Below are positions 60,231 to 64,000 of a DNA stretch of 64,000 bases, piece after piece. Under the pieces are notes generated by a model. It had not been told where the DNA came from, did not search any database, and saw nothing but the letters and a program-made list of their open reading frames with translations. Numbering within the stretch: the first letter of the stretch is position 1; every line of letters starts with the position of its first letter. Source of the DNA: WHSM01 sp036375165 (GTDB lineage: Bacteria > Actinomycetota > Actinomycetes > Mycobacteriales > Micromonosporaceae); assembly GCA_036375165.1 (NCBI GenBank), contig DASUSI010000001.1, forward strand, positions 7,011 to 71,010, written 5' to 3'. The translations under genes were made by a program, and so were the position numbers.

Positions 60231-60953
60231 TCAGCCGGATGGTGCGGTCGCGACGTAGATGGTGTTGGTCGCGTCGTTGTGCTGGAGCGGGTTGGGGAAG
60301 TTGATCCGGTGGGTTTGAACGGTGGTGAATGCCTCGTTCAGGGTTTCGGTGAACGCCGGATCGGGTGGGTCGTTGGACCAGAGTGCGAACACGCCGCCGG
60401 AGTGGAGATGGTTGGTGAGACGCCGCAGGCTGGCTGGTCGATAGAACGCGGCGTGAGCGGCGTTGAGTAGGTGACTCGGAGAGTGGTCGATGTCGACCAG
60501 GATCGCGTGGAACCGTAGCCCCGGCTGCTGAGGGTCGAAGCCGTGGTCGCTGGTGGCCACGGCGAAGAAGTCGGCATGGATGAGGCGGCTGCGGGGGTCG
60601 TCGATGATCTCGGCGGAGTGGGGTACGAGCCGGCGGCGGTGCCAGTCGATCACCGGTTCGAGGGCTTCGACGGTGATGAGGGACCGTACGTGTGGTTGTC
60701 GGAGGGCGGCGCGTGTGGTGTAGCCGAGGCCGAGTCCGCCGACGACGACGTCGAGGGCATCGTCGGGGCACTGGGCGAGTCCGAGTTCGGCGAGTTGTTC
60801 TTCCGCTGTGGTGAACAGGCTGGACATCAGGAACTCGTCACCCAGCTTGACCTCGTACACATCGGTGTTCAGGCGCGGGTCAAGTCGCCTGCGCAGGCTT
60901 ATGTCGCCGAGCGGGGTCGGGTGCCAGTCGAGTTCTTCGAATCGCCGGGGCAC
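60231..60953 (-). CDS. Spermidine-synthase-like methyltransferase-fold protein
   Basis: This 240-residue protein has the Rossmann nucleotide motif VVGGLGLGYTTRAAL and VDIDHSPSHLLN, which places it among polyamine aminopropyltransferase-like proteins. Catalytic D in the usual GGGDG/GDA motifs is not evident, so the reaction is uncertain. GGAGGT precedes the GTG start. It lies next to a DUF2795 fragment, beyond tRNA-Lys. Confidence 0.82.
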   Translation of the reverse strand: MPRRFEELDWHPTPLGDISLRRRLDPRLNTDVYEVKLGDEFLMSSLFTTAEEQLAELGLAQCPDDALDVVVGGLGLGYTTRAALRQPHVRSLITVEALEPVIDWHRRRLVPHSAEIIDDPRSRLIHADFFAVATSDHGFDPQQPGLRFHAILVDIDHSPSHLLNAAHAAFYRPASLRRLTNHLHSGGVFALWSNDPPDPAFTETLNEAFTTVQTHRINFPNPLQHNDATNTIYVATAPSG

Positions 60954-60977
60954 GGCACCTCCGTGACGGGATGGTGG

Positions 60978-61085
60978 TCAGGCTTGGACGGGCACCTCGG
61001 GCAGACGTTGCAGGGTACGCAGGATGCCGCCGTCGGCACCGGCGGTGGTGGCCGCCTCGATCAGGTCGCCTCGCGAGACGGTCTG
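60978..61085 (-). pseudogene. DUF2795 C-terminal fragment
   Basis: On the minus strand VSRGDLIEAATTAGADGGIL followed by RTLQRLPEVPVQA resembles the end of DUF2795 domains, small helical repeats in actinobacterial stress proteins. Upstream codons do not continue the domain convincingly, so it appears truncated. It ends 25 bp from the start of the spermidine-synthase-like gene. Confidence 0.4.
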
Positions 61086-61167
61086 GGAGCTTCTGCGTGA
61101 CCTTGGCGGTGTGCTCTGTTGATTGCTGATCCGACGCTGAAGGTTCTCCGGTGGGAGAAGCTTTCTG

Positions 61168-61488
61168 TCAGAACAGTGCGAGTCCGAGGACGATGCGGAG
61201 AGCGGCGTCAACGTCCGCCATTTCCTCAACTGTCAGACGTCCTGCGGGCTCGCCGAGGCGCTCTGGGTCAACCGCCGCGGTCTGCTCCGCCAAAACCCTG
61301 GTGGTCTTACCGTTCAACTCGATTTCCGGGCGGAAGCTCGCTGGTCGAGCGCTGGTGGATGTCGGCGCGACAAGCCACGTGGATAGTGGCAACAGGTCGG
61401 ACTGCACCACGACCGCGAACCGGTGGCCCTGTTGTTCGTGGCCCCGAGCGTCGCGAGGCGCTCGAAGCCGGTACACGTCACCACGCAC
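61168..61488 (-). CDS. mazF: MazF/PemK-family toxin (second)
   Basis: This 106-residue toxin starts VRGDVYRLRAPRDARGHEQQ, continuing GHRFAVVVQSD, then VAPTSTSARP and LAEQTAAVDPERLGEPAGRL. These are the MazF landmarks, with HEQQGHR in place of EQxGxR. Its GTG start at 61488 lies inside the antitoxin gene (11-nt overlap). It is only distantly related to the MazF at 5372. Confidence 0.88.
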   Translation of the reverse strand: MRGDVYRLRAPRDARGHEQQGHRFAVVVQSDLLPLSTWLVAPTSTSARPASFRPEIELNGKTTRVLAEQTAAVDPERLGEPAGRLTVEEMADVDAALRIVLGLALF

Positions 61489-61708
61489 GCACCGCCTCCA
61501 TCTCGGCCTGCACCCGCCGTACCTCAGCGCGGTCCTCCGGATCTCCGGCAATCGCATTCGCTTCCGCGCGAAGTCGGGCCGCCCGTTGCGCCCGGTACGC
61601 GGCCAGGATCGCGTCACGGATGGCCGCTGACTGGCTGCGGCCGTCTTCGGTCAGGGCGGCGAGTGCCTGTTCGACTTCACGGTCCGCTCTCAGCGTGATG
61701 GTGCGCAT
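61478..61708 (-). CDS. Antitoxin of second MazEF pair
   Basis: This 76-residue protein begins MRTITLRADREVEQALAALT and continues GRSQSAAIRDAILAAYRAQR, a ribbon-helix-helix pattern. The C-terminal RAEANAIAGDPEDRAEVRRV helix should bind the toxin. The ATG at 61708 sits directly downstream of a promoter, with no ribosome site, so translation is probably leaderless. Confidence 0.85.
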   Translation of the reverse strand: MRTITLRADREVEQALAALTEDGRSQSAAIRDAILAAYRAQRAARLRAEANAIAGDPEDRAEVRRVQAEMEAVRAW

Positions 61709-61715
61709 AAGACAA

Positions 61716-61743
61716 AGTGTATGTCAATACGTATTCGTTTCAA
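61716..61743 (-). promoter_or_regulatory. Promoter and palindrome of second mazEF
   Basis: On the minus strand TTGAAA (61743-61738), 16 nt, TACACT (61721-61716) places the start of transcription at or next to ATG 61708. A perfect 10-bp palindrome, AATACGTATT, lies in the spacer at 61726-61735 and is a likely operator. Confidence 0.6.
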
Positions 61744-61826
61744 TAGTGCATGCTGGGACTCATCGGGGCGACGGCCCGTCGGAGGCCGGTGACGGTGCGT
61801 GGCAACCAGCGGTGCGCGGATTGCTC

Positions 61827-62357
61827 CTAATGAGGAAAGTCCCAGCGGGTGGCGCCGTAGGGCTCGGCGGTGGCCACGCCAACGGCGGTGTGCAGCGTGA
61901 GGCGGTACAGGTGCCAGGGCGGGGGGCCCGCGCTGGGCGCGCTGTACGGGGCCGTGAGTGCGTCGCCCGCCACCGAAGCCGGCCAGCCGCCCGTGCGGTA
62001 CACGGCCGCCACACGCTCCAAAGTGGCGGAATCGGTGACCGAGTGGGCCTGGCCCTCCAGCACCAGGTCGATACCGCGCAGGCGTACCGAAACACTGCAC
62101 GCCGGATTCACGGCCAGGTTTCGCGATTTGAGCGTGCCCGGCCCACTCGTGAAAAACAGCGCGCCGTCCACCCATATGACCCCGACGCCCGCCGAGTGCG
62201 GCCGCCCGTCAGGCCGCACCGTCGCCACGAAGAACGTCAGGTCGGCCTCTGGCGTGTCGCCCGCCAGGATGTCGTGGGGGCGGCTCCACGGCAGTTCCGC
62301 GGACCCGTATCGATCGAGATTGCGAGTCGAGATCGGCTCGGTCATGGTGTCAGTCAT
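61827..62357 (-). CDS. Pyridoxamine 5'-phosphate oxidase-like flavin/F420 protein
   Basis: This 176-residue split-beta-barrel protein shows TFFVATVRPDGRPHSAGVGVIWVDGALFFTS, SRNLAVNPACSVSV and TRWDF at the end, typical of the PNPOx-like superfamily that includes F420- and heme-binding members. Actinobacterial proteins of this size often use F420. ATG 62357 follows AGGAG closely; ATG 62345 is an alternative. Confidence 0.85.
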   Translation of the reverse strand: MTDTMTEPISTRNLDRYGSAELPWSRPHDILAGDTPEADLTFFVATVRPDGRPHSAGVGVIWVDGALFFTSGPGTLKSRNLAVNPACSVSVRLRGIDLVLEGQAHSVTDSATLERVAAVYRTGGWPASVAGDALTAPYSAPSAGPPPWHLYRLTLHTAVGVATAEPYGATRWDFPH

Positions 62358-62419
62358 ACTCCTGCGTCGAACGGGTCGCCCGCATATCGACGTCCGGAAC
62401 GAAAATTGCGGTACCGCCG

Positions 62420-63859
62420 TCACCGCCAGGCAGCGAGCACGTCGTCCGGTCCCCAGACGAGATCCAGTGGCAGCCCCGGCTCCACCCCGGAGCGGCTGAC
62501 CGCGACCAGGCCGGTCTCGCCCGGTGCGACGCCGGGGACGCGGGCGCTGTCCCGTACCAGTGCGGCGTGGTCACGCCGGTCGAAGGCCGAATCGAGCCAC
62601 TTGATCGAGCCGGCGTAGAAGACTGTCCGGGCGACGGGCGCTCGATCGGCCCCGATCACGTCGATTTCAGGATCGAAGCCGCGCGGCCACCAGCCGCCGA
62701 CCGCCTCGGCATCCGGCCACGGCAGCGCGTCAGCGGCTCGGGACAGTGCTTCCCGTACCACGGGTTCGATCGCCCGACCGCGCCAACTCTCCCACTGCCG
62801 CTGGATCCGCCGCAGCGCCAGCTCCGGCCGGTCGCGTTTCACGTCCTCGTGGGCTCTTGCCAGGACCGCGAGGTAGAGGCGCAGGTACGGGTCGGAGACC
62901 CGGTAGAGCTTGCCACCGTTTCCGGGCGTGGTGGCGAGTGGCGCGTCGGCGGTGACCGCGTGTTTGTCCTGGAGCCGTTGCAGCACCGGTCCCAGCGTGC
63001 CTCCCTTGACCGGATCACCGGGACTGGCACTGGCCGCTCTGGCGATGTTCGTGAACGTACGCTCACCGTGTCCGATCGCTTCGAGCACCCGTCTGGTCTG
63101 ATCGGGGTTCGGGAACTCTGAGTTGACCATCGATTCCCCGGCCGCGAACAGCGGGCTGGCCGGGTCCTCGCACTGAGCGGCGAGGAAGTCCCGCGGCGCG
63201 GTTTCCGGTGGCCAGGCGCGGCAGAGGCCGGGGAAACCCCCGGTGATCAGGTACGCGTCCAAGGCGTCCGGAGCGGCGAGAGTGGTCATCGTGGCGGTGT
63301 CCGCCGGGTTCAGCGGGTGGATCACCAACTGGTCCGAGCGTCCGTAGAACGGTCGGTCGTACCCGGTGAAGGCCGCCATCATGTGCAGGTCGCTGCCGAT
63401 CAGGATCAGCAGCATCGGTTTGGTCGACAGGTGGCGGTCCCAGGCGGTCTGCAACGGGCCCTCCAGATGGGAGTCCTGTTGCAGCAGCCAAGGCAATTCA
63501 TCCACCACCACGATGCTCGGTGACGCGTCCGGAAGCACCAGACTGAGCAACTTGAACCCGTCCAGCCAGCCTCCGGGAGGTTGCGCCGGGAGGTCGGCGG
63601 CGGCCGGTAGCGACGACTCGCGGATCGCCGCGAGGAACTCCCCGAGCGATTCGGTCGGGGACACGCCGCGACTGGCCTGGAAGTAGACGTACGGGCAGCC
63701 GGCGTCGCGGCAGAACTGATCGACGAGACGGGACTTCCCGACCTGCCTGCGGCCCCGGATCGTGACGGCTTTGCCTTGGCGGTCCCGGGTGACGGACTCA
63801 AGGCGACGGCTCAGCGACGCCAATTCGCGGCGCCGGCCGACAAATGACTGGGCGATCAA
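62420..63859 (-). CDS. AAA ATPase with DUF234 nuclease-like domain
   Basis: This 479-residue protein belongs to the archaeal-type ATPase family: FVGRRRELASLSRRLESV, Walker A GRRQVGKSR (K42), Walker B VVVDELPWLL, and a sensor region LLILIGSDLHMM. A winged helix follows (about 270-330), then a C-terminal DUF234 domain with FDPEIDVIGADR, a restriction-nuclease-like fold. The TTG at 63859 has GAGG upstream. Such proteins are common in accessory regions; their role is not known. Confidence 0.87.
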   Translation of the reverse strand: MIAQSFVGRRRELASLSRRLESVTRDRQGKAVTIRGRRQVGKSRLVDQFCRDAGCPYVYFQASRGVSPTESLGEFLAAIRESSLPAAADLPAQPPGGWLDGFKLLSLVLPDASPSIVVVDELPWLLQQDSHLEGPLQTAWDRHLSTKPMLLILIGSDLHMMAAFTGYDRPFYGRSDQLVIHPLNPADTATMTTLAAPDALDAYLITGGFPGLCRAWPPETAPRDFLAAQCEDPASPLFAAGESMVNSEFPNPDQTRRVLEAIGHGERTFTNIARAASASPGDPVKGGTLGPVLQRLQDKHAVTADAPLATTPGNGGKLYRVSDPYLRLYLAVLARAHEDVKRDRPELALRRIQRQWESWRGRAIEPVVREALSRAADALPWPDAEAVGGWWPRGFDPEIDVIGADRAPVARTVFYAGSIKWLDSAFDRRDHAALVRDSARVPGVAPGETGLVAVSRSGVEPGLPLDLVWGPDDVLAAWR

Positions 63860-63963
63860 CAGGACCTCACTTGGAACCAGTCTGACTCAGAAGGCATCTA
63901 ACTAAGAAAGATCCTAACTCAGTTCCGGGAAGCAGGGCCGAGGCCAGCGGACATTGTGGGCGG

Positions 63964-64000
63964 TCATCCCGACGGCTGCTCGGTCCACCCCAGGTCGGTG
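63964..64000 (-). other. Possible 3' end of a gene leaving the window
   Basis: On the minus strand a frame entering from the right edge reads TDLGWTEQPSG and stops at TGA (63966-63964). It looks like the end of a protein, but 11 codons are too few to identify. The gap 63860-63963 also contains two similar ATCTAACTAAG/ATCCTAACTCAG segments. Confidence 0.3.

Overview
The window is high-GC DNA with dense genes, frequent GTG starts and 4-bp gene overlaps. The gene families (BsaP, DUF3107, DUF3152, MoeZ, AdnAB, DUF397, GPGG-motif membrane protein) point to an actinomycete, most likely Micromonosporaceae or a close relative. The genus cannot be fixed from sequence alone.

Layout. (1) 1-1.1 kb: a truncated phosphotransferase-like gene and a divergent Nudix hydrolase. 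(2) 1.1-7.3 kb: an accessory region of lower coding density. It holds an XRE regulator plus nucleotidyltransferase-fold pair, small ribbon-helix-helix genes, a GntR-type regulator, a two-helix membrane protein, a MazEF pair, DUF397 genes, regulator fragments and a degraded insertion sequence. A fragment of the Nudix gene lies near its right end. Several promoters here look leaderless. (3) 7.4-10.6 kb: biotin synthesis (bioF-bioD, divergent bioB-bsaP). (4) 11.1-18.3 kb: the most unusual block, an arsenic gene cluster. It combines an ArsL-type radical SAM enzyme, a FemAB/GNAT-like acyltransferase, a CobW-type GTPase, ArsM, ArsP, an aquaglyceroporin and ArsC. ArsL with ArsM suggests synthesis of an organoarsenical (arsinothricin-like) rather than simple detoxification. 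(5) 18.3-36.5 kb: a conserved actinobacterial housekeeping block (DEAD-box helicase, ferritin-like protein, DUF3107, TetR, proline-rich protein, hydrolase, DUF3152 protease-like, moeZ, dehydratase, alkyltransferase-like protein, gamma-glutamyltransferase, adnA-adnB). As I recall it, much of this parallels the Rv3201c-Rv3211 region of Mycobacterium tuberculosis. (6) 36.6-39.8 kb: two coupled adenylate-forming enzymes, the second with a degenerate ATP-binding loop. (7) 40-53 kb: a membrane-anchored protein, an active/inactive M16 peptidase pair, an SDR, an MMPL exporter with divergent TetR regulator, a CDF transporter, transketolase, a phosphoesterase and an M50-like protease. (8) 53-60 kb: NamZ and NagZ for muropeptide recycling, an epimerase, orn, tRNA-His, an L,D-transpeptidase and tRNA-Lys. 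(9) 60-64 kb, after tRNA-Lys: a second small accessory stretch with a spermidine-synthase-like protein, a DUF2795 fragment, a second MazEF pair, a flavin/F420-type oxidoreductase-like protein and an AAA-DUF234 ATPase.

How they work together. In the arsenic block, AqpS-like import, ArsC reduction, ArsL/ArsM carbon-arsenic chemistry and ArsP efflux form a plausible uptake-to-export pathway, while the GNAT-like and CobW-like proteins have no assigned step. No arsR gene is present, although inverted repeats sit around a good promoter. All functions are inferred from the sequence and remembered family signatures; no database search was run.
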